Below are positions 8,268 to 16,684 of a DNA stretch of 64,000 nucleotides, piece after piece. A program made the position numbers and the translations under genes. This stretch comes from Methylophaga sp. (GTDB lineage: Bacteria > Pseudomonadota > Gammaproteobacteria > Nitrosococcales > Methylophagaceae), in NCBI GenBank assembly GCA_002733715.2, contig NVWQ02000010.1:1-64000 (forward strand), read 5' to 3'. Each line of letters begins with the position of its first letter. The first letter of the stretch is position 1. The notes beneath the pieces are model-generated. The model made no database searches and was not told where the DNA came from. It saw only the letters and a program-made list of their open reading frames with translations.

Positions 8268-9100
8268 TGATTAAAAAAATAACCCAAAAACAAAGAAGAC
8301 GTTTTGAAATAATTGAAACAGTAGCCTATTGGGAAGGTATTATAAACGCGACTATTTTAGTGAAGTTATTTGGTGTGAGTTGGAGTAATGCTTTAAAAGA
8401 GTTTAATGCATACAAAGAACATTGCCCCGAACAGTTTGAATATAATGCATCACTGAAGCTGTTCATCGTAAAAGATGGGTTCAAGCCACGATATATATCA
8501 ACTGATTGGGATGTATATCATGCTCATATAATAACATTTAGGACAATATACAATGCGGAACTTTGGAATAGCAGTGCTATTGAGATTCTTCCATTGACCT
8601 ATAATTCTGTTAATAATGATGTTATAAGAAAAGTATCAATAGCCATAAAAAATGGTGACAGCTTAACGGTAAAGTATTGCTCGCTAAAACACCCAAGAGG
8701 ACTGACAAGAACGCTTCACCCACATGCAATCGCTTTTAATGGAATCCGTTGGCACTTAAGAGCATTTTCCAAAGAACATGGAGAGTTTAGGGATTTTAAT
8801 CTGTCACGGATTAAAAAGATAGTTATTAAAGGCAAAAGTGACATTAATTTATTAGATGATCATGACTGGCATTCAATTATGAGTTTAGATCTTAGCGCCC
8901 ATCCTAAATTGGATACAAAGCAAAGAAAGTTGGTTTTGAGTGACTATGGATATAGTGAGGATTTCTCTGTAAACCTAAGAGCTTCTATGATTAAATATTT
9001 TGTGAAAATGCATTCTATTGCCACAGATACTCAACAAGATCCTTTTTCACACCCACTATTTTTAAAAAATGCAGAATCATTGGACAATTACATTTTGTAG
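8264..9100 (+). CDS. WYL-domain transcriptional regulator (BrxR/CapW-like)
   Basis: A 278-residue protein with an N-terminal winged helix (residues 1-75), a central WYL domain (about residues 128-190, with the strand SLTVKYCSL and the FRDFNLSRIKKI end) and a C-terminal WCX-like dimerisation tail. This order matches the BrxR/CapW repressors that silence phage-defence operons until infection, sensing a ligand through the WYL domain. I start at ATG 8264, which overlaps the jetD stop; earlier codons in this frame overlap conserved jetD sequence. It is last in the operon, whereas such regulators usually come first. The palindrome at 1691-1720 is its most likely operator. Confidence 0.75.
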   Translation: MMIKKITQKQRRRFEIIETVAYWEGIINATILVKLFGVSWSNALKEFNAYKEHCPEQFEYNASLKLFIVKDGFKPRYISTDWDVYHAHIITFRTIYNAELWNSSAIEILPLTYNSVNNDVIRKVSIAIKNGDSLTVKYCSLKHPRGLTRTLHPHAIAFNGIRWHLRAFSKEHGEFRDFNLSRIKKIVIKGKSDINLLDDHDWHSIMSLDLSAHPKLDTKQRKLVLSDYGYSEDFSVNLRASMIKYFVKMHSIATDTQQDPFSHPLFLKNAESLDNYIL

Positions 9101-9142
9101 TATTTTTATAAATATAGGGCACTTTTAAAATAATAGGAGCTT

Positions 9143-10441
9143 TTGAAATTAAAAATAAGGCCAATTTCCATGTATGTAGAACGACATTTACAATTTGATG
9201 ATTATTCAATCCATGAGGAGGATTTACTATCCATTTCAGATTGTATCGTAGTCCTCGCAGAACCAGGTGCTGGGAAAACGCGGCTTCTTGAAAACCTTGC
9301 AATTAAGCTTGGAACACAAATTTGGCGAGCTGCAGTTTTCCGTCATCAAAATAATTTACCTTCTCAAGCTACATTGATCATCGATGGTATGGATGAAGTA
9401 GCAAGAATTGATTCTTCAGCGATTGAAATTATCCTTAGTAAAATTTCAGGGCTTCAGCCCAAACGGATTATTTTCGCAAGTCGTTCCAGTGAATGGGATG
9501 ATTTACGTAACAAGAGACTTATTCAAGACTTTCTAGGGCAAGAGTCAAAATCTGTTCGTCTTTTGCCTTTTAGTATTTCTGAGCAGCAATCACTTTTTGA
9601 AAATATGCTTCCAAATGAGAGTTTCGATACTTTCCTATCACAAGTAGATGATTTTGATCTTGAACCATTATTAGGAAATCCCCTATTTCTAGAATTGTTT
9701 GCATCTGCCTATATTCAAAACAACAGAGAATTTGAATCCAAACAAGGTATATTTCGTGATGCTATACTAGGGTTAGCGAGAGAGAGTAATGAAAACTTGC
9801 CTAAAAATAGCAGGCCTCCTCTAAATGAAATTATATCTCTTACAGAGGAAGTTTTTGCCAAAATACTTTTGTCTGGAGCCGTTGGCGTCACAACTATGGA
9901 AGCAAGTGAAAACCGAAGCTTTCCTTATCTATATTCTATTAGTTCGGTAGAACAAGATAAATTAAAATTTATCTTGGATACTCAACTGGTTAAATTAGCT
10001 GGGACTTCTTTATTATTTGAGCCTGTACACAGAGTAGTTGCTGAATATTGTGCTGCAAATTATCTGGTTAGAAGAATCAGTGATACTCATGACCAACTTA
10101 CATTGAAACGAAGCTTTTCGATCATCGCTCCTAATGGTGTAATTCGTGATGAACTGCGTGGCTTGTTAGGATGGATGGCATCATTAGGTAATATCGATAT
10201 TGAAGAGATGGCTATTGCAGTAGATCCATATGCAGTTATAGCTAATGGAGATCCGTCCCAGCTTTCAGCTTCATCGAAAAAAAGATTATTATCAGCCCTG
10301 AGTGATCTAGCATCAGATGATCCCTTTTTTAGAAGAAGTGACGAATGGCGTAGCTTTACTATAAAAGGGTTCTTTACTCAAGATACGGTCGATGAAACAA
10401 AAAAATGTTATCGACGACATCTGAAACTAACCACCTACTAG
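9143..10441 (+). CDS. NACHT/STAND NTPase, N-terminal segment of a frameshifted gene
   Basis: This is the first of three reading frames that together encode one protein of about 1343 residues (9143-13172). The NTPase starts near the N-terminus: Walker A AEPGAGKTRLL (residues 39-49), Walker B LIIDGMDEV (about residues 80-88), then an arginine sensor strand (FASRSSEW) and a helical winged region. Bacterial NACHT/STAND proteins act as phage sensors that oligomerise and switch on an attached effector. The frame is lost at an A7 run, 10399-10405; adding one A joins it to the next segment. The start is TTG 9143 (AGGAG only 3 bases before) or ATG 9170. No effector precedes the NTPase. Confidence 0.65.
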   Translation: MKLKIRPISMYVERHLQFDDYSIHEEDLLSISDCIVVLAEPGAGKTRLLENLAIKLGTQIWRAAVFRHQNNLPSQATLIIDGMDEVARIDSSAIEIILSKISGLQPKRIIFASRSSEWDDLRNKRLIQDFLGQESKSVRLLPFSISEQQSLFENMLPNESFDTFLSQVDDFDLEPLLGNPLFLELFASAYIQNNREFESKQGIFRDAILGLARESNENLPKNSRPPLNEIISLTEEVFAKILLSGAVGVTTMEASENRSFPYLYSISSVEQDKLKFILDTQLVKLAGTSLLFEPVHRVVAEYCAANYLVRRISDTHDQLTLKRSFSIIAPNGVIRDELRGLLGWMASLGNIDIEEMAIAVDPYAVIANGDPSQLSASSKKRLLSALSDLASDDPFFRRSDEWRSFTIKGFFTQDTVDETKKCYRRHLKLTTY

Positions 10442-12288
10442 GTTTAATTCTTGAACTTCTCCAAGGTTCCAGTGAAGTTATCAACTTTAAGACAGAATTG
10501 AATGAACTTTTATTAGACAAGGAACAGTATGCTCACATTCGTTTTTTAAGCTACCAAAGTCTTAGTGATATAAGTAGTTGGGACTATAAACAAGCTTTTA
10601 ATCAGCTTCTTTCTCAAAAAGATAAAGTAGCTTTGGAGCTGGCTTCGAGAATGGTCGAGAAACAAGGAGTGACAGCCTTTGATAGAGTAACCATTCAGGC
10701 TCTTTTACAATATCTTAGTAAGCTTTATCCAAATTCAGAAACTGAAAGTAGTTCTCGTTCTAGAGTTATAGGTTCAAAATATTTTATCACCCAACTAATT
10801 ACTTCATTTGGCATGACCGATATTAAGTGGTTTTTAAATAAATTGAGTAAAGATATCAAATGTATTTGTGAACCAGATCGCCATTATCACTGCTACTGTA
10901 AAAATGGTATCAGTAAAATAATAGGGCGATTGTTGGATAGGTTATTTGAATTAGATGAAAATTTCCAAGATGCAGAGCTCATATGGGCGTGGACAAAGGA
11001 TCTAAAGTTTAGTGATACTATATCAAAAGAACAAAGCAATTCTGTAAGAATTCTTCATTATAATGATAGCCTGCGTCAAAAAATACAGTCCATGGCATTT
11101 AATAATGTTAATACACAAAAGGAAATACTAGATTTACGTAGATACTTCTCTGGATATTCTTACGGTCATTCTGGTTTACACCTATCACAAAAAGATATTC
11201 TAAAACTAAGTGATGAGTCTTTTTCTTTAAATAATCAAGCTCTATGGGGAGCATTTTTCCATATGCATGATATATACAATAAGGAAAAGGGAATTGATAA
11301 ACTGAGGTCAAAAATGCGTGTTCAAGCATCTCAGAAACCAGAATTCATGCATGAGTGGGCAATGAAAGAAAGATCTTCAAGAGAACACTTAAAAAGGGAA
11401 CGGAGACCCCGATTTCGTTTTGAGCGTACCCGAAAAAGTAAACAAAAAAAGATTGTTGCAAAGAACCTGGAGCATTTAAAGGAAAATAGATCGCTTATTG
11501 AGAGTGGCCAACACATGGGTTGGTTAAGGTTATTTGCAGATCATTACCTTACAGAACCAAATACAGTACTCGAGCATGTTGATGATATCGACTTGCCTGA
11601 AAGAGCATTAAGGAATTGTGTTCCATTTCTTGAGCCGAGCATACCAACTTTAAGTGAACTTTCTCAGTTAGCATCTCAAAGTAGGCGACCTGAGATTATT
11701 CGCATACTTCATGCAGCATGCTTAGCTATTTTTAGAGAAACAGGAACACTTCGCTCTTTATCTAAAATGATACTTCAAGCACTAAAAACTGATATTAACA
11801 TGCACTATTCTGACATTTCTCAAGAAGAAAGTGATGCCTTTGAATCTGAAGTAAACCGCTATCTTTTCATTACAGAAAAAGATTTAGAAGAGTTTGTGCG
11901 AACTTATATTGAACCACAACTAAATGTAGAAGGGGGGCATTATTCAAACGTGGATTGGCTCCGATATAAACCCGAATTTACACAGCTTAAAAGCCATTTA
12001 CCTATTGAATGGCTGATCAAATTTCCAAATTTGAGAATACATGATGTCAGTACCTTATTTAATCTTTGTGTAGAATTCGGTGACAAACATAAACTAAAAA
12101 AGCTCATAAATAAGCGATGCAATGAAATTTATAAGACACCACCAATTACAGAAGAAGATTTGAAGAAAAAAGAATTTTGGTTTATACGATCATTTTTTTT
12201 ATTAGCGATGGTAATGAATATGTCTGGAAAGAACTTCGACAATGCTCTAACACACTTCTCATTATTGAAAATATTGCAGGTCGATTAA
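10405..12288 (+). CDS. NACHT/STAND protein, middle helical-repeat segment
   Basis: This frame continues the NTPase protein after the A7 slip. About 590 residues are helical and repeat-like, without enzymatic motifs, which is the usual make-up of the sensor region of STAND proteins. A Cys/His cluster (CICEPDRHYHCYCKNG, near residues 152-167) may bind zinc. A basic stretch near 11380-11460 is rich in Arg and Lys. The frame is lost again at a T8 run, 12193-12200, where one added T joins it to the last segment. The upstream ATG at 10405 is a product of the slip, so independent translation is doubtful. Confidence 0.55.
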   Translation: MLSTTSETNHLLGLILELLQGSSEVINFKTELNELLLDKEQYAHIRFLSYQSLSDISSWDYKQAFNQLLSQKDKVALELASRMVEKQGVTAFDRVTIQALLQYLSKLYPNSETESSSRSRVIGSKYFITQLITSFGMTDIKWFLNKLSKDIKCICEPDRHYHCYCKNGISKIIGRLLDRLFELDENFQDAELIWAWTKDLKFSDTISKEQSNSVRILHYNDSLRQKIQSMAFNNVNTQKEILDLRRYFSGYSYGHSGLHLSQKDILKLSDESFSLNNQALWGAFFHMHDIYNKEKGIDKLRSKMRVQASQKPEFMHEWAMKERSSREHLKRERRPRFRFERTRKSKQKKIVAKNLEHLKENRSLIESGQHMGWLRLFADHYLTEPNTVLEHVDDIDLPERALRNCVPFLEPSIPTLSELSQLASQSRRPEIIRILHAACLAIFRETGTLRSLSKMILQALKTDINMHYSDISQEESDAFESEVNRYLFITEKDLEEFVRTYIEPQLNVEGGHYSNVDWLRYKPEFTQLKSHLPIEWLIKFPNLRIHDVSTLFNLCVEFGDKHKLKKLINKRCNEIYKTPPITEEDLKKKEFWFIRSFFLLAMVMNMSGKNFDNALTHFSLLKILQVD

Positions 12289-13172
12289 ACCATAATGACA
12301 TACAAGCATGGCCACAGCTAAAGTCTGAACAAATATTTAAAATTTTAGATGCCTTTATTGAGGTATGGCCAAAAGTAAATTTACCAACATCTTATGGAAC
12401 AGGAGACCCTAAAAGTGAACAAGCTTATAGGTTTTTAACAGATATAGTTTGGAAAATTGATGATGATGATCCTAATTGTAGTATCCCTGTTCTCTCACGC
12501 TTGCTTTGTGACAAACGATTTGTAAACTTTTATAGCTCTTTAAAACACATTCAGTTTGAGGCGTCTCGAAAGAATGCGTTACGAGACTTTATAGCGCCAA
12601 CCCCAGCAGCCATAGTAGATCTGTTTGATAGGAGTAGGGTAGCTTCTGTTGAAGACATGAGAATGTTAATGCTTGAAAAACTGGACGATTTTCAAAAGTG
12701 GGTTAGGGGAATAGAAACCGACCCTTTGGATACATTTTATGTCGATGATAATCATATCGATGAAAATACTGCTCGAAATAGAATAGTAGACCATTTACAG
12801 CCGCGATTGAGCCCTCTAAATGTTAATCTTCCAATTGAACGCTTTATGGCTAATAGCGAGAGATGTGATATAACGGCAGAATCATCAATAGATGGAAACC
12901 ATAATGTTCTTGTCATTGAAGTTAAAGGACAGTGGCACCGTGAACTTTACACTGCGGCAACGAAGCAGCTTTATGATCGCTACTCACACCACCCGAATGC
13001 AGCAGAACAAGGAATATATTTAGTTTTATGGTTTGGACAAGATGTGTCAGTAGCAGGCAAAAAGAGACATGAAATAAAATCTGCATCTGAACTTAAGGAA
13101 AAAATATGCGAATCATTACGCCCCGAACTTCAGGGACTAATAGACGTGTGTGTTTTAGATTTATCGAGGTAA
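12177..13172 (+). CDS. NACHT/STAND protein, C-terminal segment with PD-(D/E)XK nuclease
   Basis: The final segment ends in a restriction-endonuclease-like domain of about 130 residues: Asp in CDITAES, then VLVIEVKGQWH with the Glu-x-Lys pair, then a helix with AATKQLYDRY. This is the D...ExK pattern of Mrr-like PD-(D/E)XK nucleases. It is the likely effector, giving the protein the order NTPase, sensor repeats, nuclease, the reverse of the N-terminal-effector layout common in Avs proteins. True coding here begins after the T8 run at 12193-12200, not at the nominal start. Confidence 0.6.
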   Translation: MVYTIIFFISDGNEYVWKELRQCSNTLLIIENIAGRLNHNDIQAWPQLKSEQIFKILDAFIEVWPKVNLPTSYGTGDPKSEQAYRFLTDIVWKIDDDDPNCSIPVLSRLLCDKRFVNFYSSLKHIQFEASRKNALRDFIAPTPAAIVDLFDRSRVASVEDMRMLMLEKLDDFQKWVRGIETDPLDTFYVDDNHIDENTARNRIVDHLQPRLSPLNVNLPIERFMANSERCDITAESSIDGNHNVLVIEVKGQWHRELYTAATKQLYDRYSHHPNAAEQGIYLVLWFGQDVSVAGKKRHEIKSASELKEKICESLRPELQGLIDVCVLDLSR

Positions 13173-13227
13173 GTGATATTGAATAAAAAGCCTCCACTAT
13201 TACTTATTAATACAGGAGTATAGAATT

Positions 13228-13452
13228 TTGCCAAAACTAGACCGATTTAAAGCAGAGCTGCATATTGATAAACAATTAGTTATGCTAGCCGCGTTATGTA
13301 TAGCCGTAACTATATGGGTTGTTATAAATGCGACCGTCATGAGATGGTCGTTCGTCATTGGCGCAATACTTGTAATTGTAGCAAGCGTATTTTTTATTAT
13401 TAAGAAGAGATGCACTATCCGTAAGTTATTGCAGGAAATTGAAGATTGCTGA
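13228..13452 (+). CDS. small membrane protein with two transmembrane helices
   Basis: A 74-residue protein from TTG 13228, with AGGAG at 13213-13217. Two hydrophobic helices (about residues 17-36 and 40-58) are joined by a turn and flanked by charged tails, so both ends probably face the cytoplasm. It follows the NACHT gene after 55 bases on the same strand and could be an accessory of that system or an unrelated cargo gene. I do not recognise a family. Confidence 0.4.
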   Translation: MPKLDRFKAELHIDKQLVMLAALCIAVTIWVVINATVMRWSFVIGAILVIVASVFFIIKKRCTIRKLLQEIEDC

Positions 13453-13485
13453 TGATAGTCAGGTGTGCTGAAACACAGTCTTTTC

Positions 13486-13690
13486 TTAATAGGATAAGTT
13501 CTTGAGAGCTGATGTAATATCAGATTCTGGTGGCTCCTCATATATTATCGTTGTGGACGGGTTAACGTGACCTGCAATTTTCTGAGCTACTTTTACTGAT
13601 TTTTTTTGCTTATGTATGATGTTAGTAATTAACGATCTTCTACCACTATGTGAACTTGCTTTTTCAATTCCTGTCCACTCACGAAGCATG
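13486..13690 (-). pseudogene. tyrosine recombinase (integrase), C-terminal fragment cut by IS21
   Basis: About 68 native codons remain. They include the second half of the catalytic domain of a phage-type integrase: HSGRR (His and Arg of the HxxR box), AGH, and the Tyr of TTIIYEEP. The first catalytic arginine, the N-terminal arm-binding part and the start codon are missing. The frame runs into the IS21-family end at 13691, and no continuation is found on the far side of that element, so the 5-prime part was deleted or moved. It shows that an integrative element once ended or passed here. Confidence 0.65.
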
Positions 13691-13707
13691 TGCGTATTCT
13701 TACGCAA

Positions 13708-13816
13708 CATGAACACCCAATCTTATCCATCGTGAACACCTAATATTATTGATGGTGAACACTGAATCTTATCCATCGTGAACGATTTTTCGTTTGGATA
13801 AGATTAGGTGTTCACG
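13708..13816. repeat. IS21 left-end multiple transposase-binding repeats
   Basis: The unit (C/G)TGAACAC(C/T), often followed by AATCTTATCCATC, occurs near 13709, 13732, 13755 and 13778. An inverted copy, GGTGTTCACG, lies at 13807-13816. Matching copies occur at the right end (about 16186-16266). The spacing is irregular and there is no leader or cas gene, so this is not a CRISPR array. Confidence 0.65.
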
Positions 13817-13880
13817 ATCAGGTAAGATTCAGACATTGATAACGTCCTGCTAACCTTTCTCGTTTTAAACGAGATGGGTT

Positions 13881-15425
13881 ATGCCAACAAAGAGATTATC
13901 AATGCGACAATTAAGAGAAATATTAAGACTTCGGTTAACCGCTAAATTAAGTTTACGTCAGATCAAAGATAGCCTTAGGCTAAGCCTAGGTTCGGTTCAA
14001 AAAATAACCTGTAAAGCGACTGAATTAGGTTTAGATTGGCCTGCTATTGAGCAGTTAAATGATGTTCAATTAGCACAGGCTATTTACCCTAAAGCCGATA
14101 CGCGGCCATCCTCTAAAATGGAATTGCCCGACTGGCGAGAGGTGTTTAAAGACCTAAAAGGTAAATACGTGACTCAGTATTTATTATGGGAAGAATACGC
14201 TCAGAAATATCCTAATCGCAATTATAGCTACTCACAGTATTCACGGCTGTATCGAACCTGGTTAAAAAAACAAAAACGTTCTATGCGCCAAGTGCATCAT
14301 GCAGGCGACAAGTTATTTGTTGATTACGCGGGTCAAACGATGCCCATTGTTCAAGGCGACACCGGTGAAATCCGCTTTGCTCAAATCTTCGTAGCCGTAC
14401 TCGGTGCGTCTAATTACACCTATGCCGAAGCCACTTGGTCACAAAAACTGTCTGACTGGTTAGCAAGTCATGTCCGTACGTTTGAATTTATCGGCGGCAT
14501 TCCTCAGTTAGTCGTACCCGATAATTTAAAAAGTGGTGTGACTAAAGCGTGTCGTTATGATCCTGATCTTAATCCCAGTTATCAACAACTAGGTGCGCAT
14601 TATGGCGTAGCCATCATGCCAGCACGACCTAGAAAACCTCAAGATAAAGCCAAGGCAGAAGTCGGCGTTCAAATTATAGAGCGTTGGATATTGGCGCGCC
14701 TGCGCCACCATACGTTCTTCTCATTAGCTGAGCTTAACCAATGCATATCCGCCTTGTTAATTGACGTCAATAATCGTCCCTTTAAACAACTTAACGGCAC
14801 GCGACAAGAATGGTTCGACAGTATCGACAAACCAGCCTTATCACCACTGCCCACACATGCCTATGAATATACTGACATAAAGCAGGTTAAGGTAAACGTG
14901 GATTACCATGTGCAATACGATAAGCATCTGTACTCAGTGCCACATCAACTGGTCGGTGAGAAGCTTGAGGTCCATGCTAAAGACAAACTGATTGAGATTT
15001 ACTTCCATCATAAGCGCGTCACCAGCCATGTACGAAAACACCGCCCCGGTATGACCACCGTTCCAGACCATATGCCCACACGCCATGAGAAGCATCATCA
15101 ATGGTCAGCAGGACGATTAATGAACTGGGCGAAAGACTTAGGGGATGATGTTTTAGTGTGGGTGAAAAGCATACTGGCGCAAAAACAGCATGAGCAACAA
15201 GCCTATCGAGTGTGTCTTGGCTTACTTAATCTATCCAGACAATATGATGCTCAACGCTTAAACAATGCCTGCATTATCGCCAATAAAAATAAGCTGTATC
15301 GACTCAAACAGATTAAATCCATTTTACAGAGCAACCAAGATCAATTATTGCCTGAGTCAAAAAAACAGCTGATCTTACTACCACAATCACACGAAAACAT
15401 CCGTGGCCCGAAAAGCTTCCACTAA
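13881..15425 (+). CDS. istA: IS21-family transposase IstA
   Basis: A 514-residue DDE transposase that cuts and joins the element ends. The N-terminal helix-turn-helix spans roughly residues 5-50 (RLSMRQLREILRLR). The catalytic core shows Asp in FVDYAG (about residue 147), Asp in VPDNLK (about residue 213) and Glu in KAKAEVG (about residue 258). The C-terminal region is the basic beta-rich part typical of IstA. Length matches the family (about 500). istB starts 21 bases downstream. The gene looks intact. Confidence 0.9.
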   Translation: MPTKRLSMRQLREILRLRLTAKLSLRQIKDSLRLSLGSVQKITCKATELGLDWPAIEQLNDVQLAQAIYPKADTRPSSKMELPDWREVFKDLKGKYVTQYLLWEEYAQKYPNRNYSYSQYSRLYRTWLKKQKRSMRQVHHAGDKLFVDYAGQTMPIVQGDTGEIRFAQIFVAVLGASNYTYAEATWSQKLSDWLASHVRTFEFIGGIPQLVVPDNLKSGVTKACRYDPDLNPSYQQLGAHYGVAIMPARPRKPQDKAKAEVGVQIIERWILARLRHHTFFSLAELNQCISALLIDVNNRPFKQLNGTRQEWFDSIDKPALSPLPTHAYEYTDIKQVKVNVDYHVQYDKHLYSVPHQLVGEKLEVHAKDKLIEIYFHHKRVTSHVRKHRPGMTTVPDHMPTRHEKHHQWSAGRLMNWAKDLGDDVLVWVKSILAQKQHEQQAYRVCLGLLNLSRQYDAQRLNNACIIANKNKLYRLKQIKSILQSNQDQLLPESKKQLILLPQSHENIRGPKSFH

Positions 15426-15446
15426 ATCAACCCCAAGGAATCCATT

Positions 15447-16181
15447 ATGTTAGACAATACCATTACACAATTACGTCAACTCAAACTGAGCGGCATGGCC
15501 AATGCCTTAGTCACACAACAAGAGCAACCTGGCACTTATGAAGGGTTATCCTTTGCAGAGCGATTGCAGTTACTGGCGGATCATGAGCAAACGGATCGAG
15601 AAACCCGTAAACAACAACGTTTATTAAAAGCCGCGCAATTAAAAATAGCGGCTCATCCACAGGATATTGATTATCAACATCCCAGAGGGTTGCAACAATC
15701 ACAAATGGCCACGTTACTACAGTGTGACTTTGTTAATAAACAGCAAAACCTCTTGCTCACAGGGCCTTGTGGCAGTGGTAAAACCTATTTGGCCTGTGCG
15801 TTGTCTCATGCCGCCTGTATGAAAGGGTATCGAGTGAAATATTATCGTCTATCACGCTTATTGATAGAGCTTGCTCAAACAAAAGCGGATGGCAGTTATA
15901 GCAAAGCATTACAAAACCTAGCAAAGCTGGATGTATTGATATTAGACGACTGGGGATTAGAGCCCCTTGATGGTGCACAGCGTAATGATTTAATGGAAAT
16001 CATGGATGATCGTAACGGCAGCAGCTCAACCATTATCATTAGCCAACTACCAACAGATCAGTGGTATCAATCCATTGGTGATAATACATTAGCCGATGCG
16101 ATTCTAGATCGTCTAATGCATAACGCTCATAGAATCAAGCTAAAAGGAGAATCTATGCGGAAATTACAAGCGATAACTTGA
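15447..16181 (+). CDS. istB: IS21-family helper ATPase IstB
   Basis: A 244-residue AAA+ ATPase of the DnaC/IstB type that helps IstA choose and deform target DNA. Walker A is TGPCGSGKTYLA (about residues 104-115) and Walker B is LDVLILDDWG (about residues 165-174). Size and position after istA are as in other IS21 elements. Nothing suggests inactivation. Confidence 0.9.
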   Translation: MLDNTITQLRQLKLSGMANALVTQQEQPGTYEGLSFAERLQLLADHEQTDRETRKQQRLLKAAQLKIAAHPQDIDYQHPRGLQQSQMATLLQCDFVNKQQNLLLTGPCGSGKTYLACALSHAACMKGYRVKYYRLSRLLIELAQTKADGSYSKALQNLAKLDVLILDDWGLEPLDGAQRNDLMEIMDDRNGSSSTIIISQLPTDQWYQSIGDNTLADAILDRLMHNAHRIKLKGESMRKLQAIT

Positions 16182-16283
16182 CTGATCGTGAACACTTAGT
16201 GTAAAAATACGCCAAGCCCAATGTCTGGTTTGTTAGGTGTTCACGATCATAAGATTGGGTGTTCACGTTCGTAAGAATACGCA

Positions 16284-16684
16284 ACTTCAGGGCAAGAGCT
16301 GATATTTATCGGCAAATCGAATTAATGACTTCGAGAAGGTTTACGTATACGAAAATAATGCTGATATTAGCACCGTTACGCTGATTAATACGTGTTCACA
16401 TACGTAGAAAGTTTCGGGGTTTTCCGAAGTTTTAAAAGGCTAAATCCAAAGTGCTTGGAGTTCTGTCGATAACTATACTTTTTAATATTTGAACAAGTGG
16501 TATTTTGTTTCTGATGATGTTTGGTTAAATAGAAAAAGTTTAAAGAAAAGTAACCACTAAATCAGTGTTATGATTACATTTTATCAAAGTCATAGTGAGC
16601 CAGACCTTAATGGACTTAGATTTTTTATAATAGGCTTAATCGTCATTTATTATTCATAAATGATAGTTTTAGTTAGGATAATGG
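16284..16684. other. non-coding spacer between IS21 and the methyltransferase operon
   Basis: No gene is seen in these 401 bases. Near 16334-16395 there is a run of imperfect palindromes (TACGTATACG, TGCTGATATTAGCA, ACGCTGATTAATACGT). These could be a tyrosine-recombinase crossover region or arm sites of the element that owned the broken integrase. At about 16410-16434 a small hairpin (TTCGG, loop, CCGAA, then TTTT) may be a weak terminator. The last 100 AT-rich bases probably hold the promoter of the operon that starts at 16685. Confidence 0.4.

Larger units (their letters stand above)
13691..16283 (+). mobile_element. IS21-family insertion sequence with istA and istB
   Basis: The element is bounded by the inverted ends TGCGTATTCTTACG (13691-13704) and its complement (16270-16283). 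It carries istA and istB in the canonical order. Both termini contain several copies of a GTGAACACC-type motif, as IS21 elements have multiple transposase sites at each end. No short direct target repeat is visible across the two junctions (GAAGCATG on the left, ACTTCAGG on the right), which suggests a deletion or rearrangement at one side after insertion. Confidence 0.8.

Noticed and set aside
10399-12200. Programmed ribosomal frameshifting in the NACHT gene.
   Set aside because: Neither site has a clear X-XXY-YYZ heptamer with a downstream structure I could support, both shifts go the same way at plain homopolymers, and a third such slip occurs in an unrelated core gene.
13708-13816. Regularly repeated GTGAACACC units looking like a short CRISPR array.
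   Set aside because: Spacing is irregular, one copy is inverted, matching copies occur at the other end of the IS21 element, and no cas gene is nearby.
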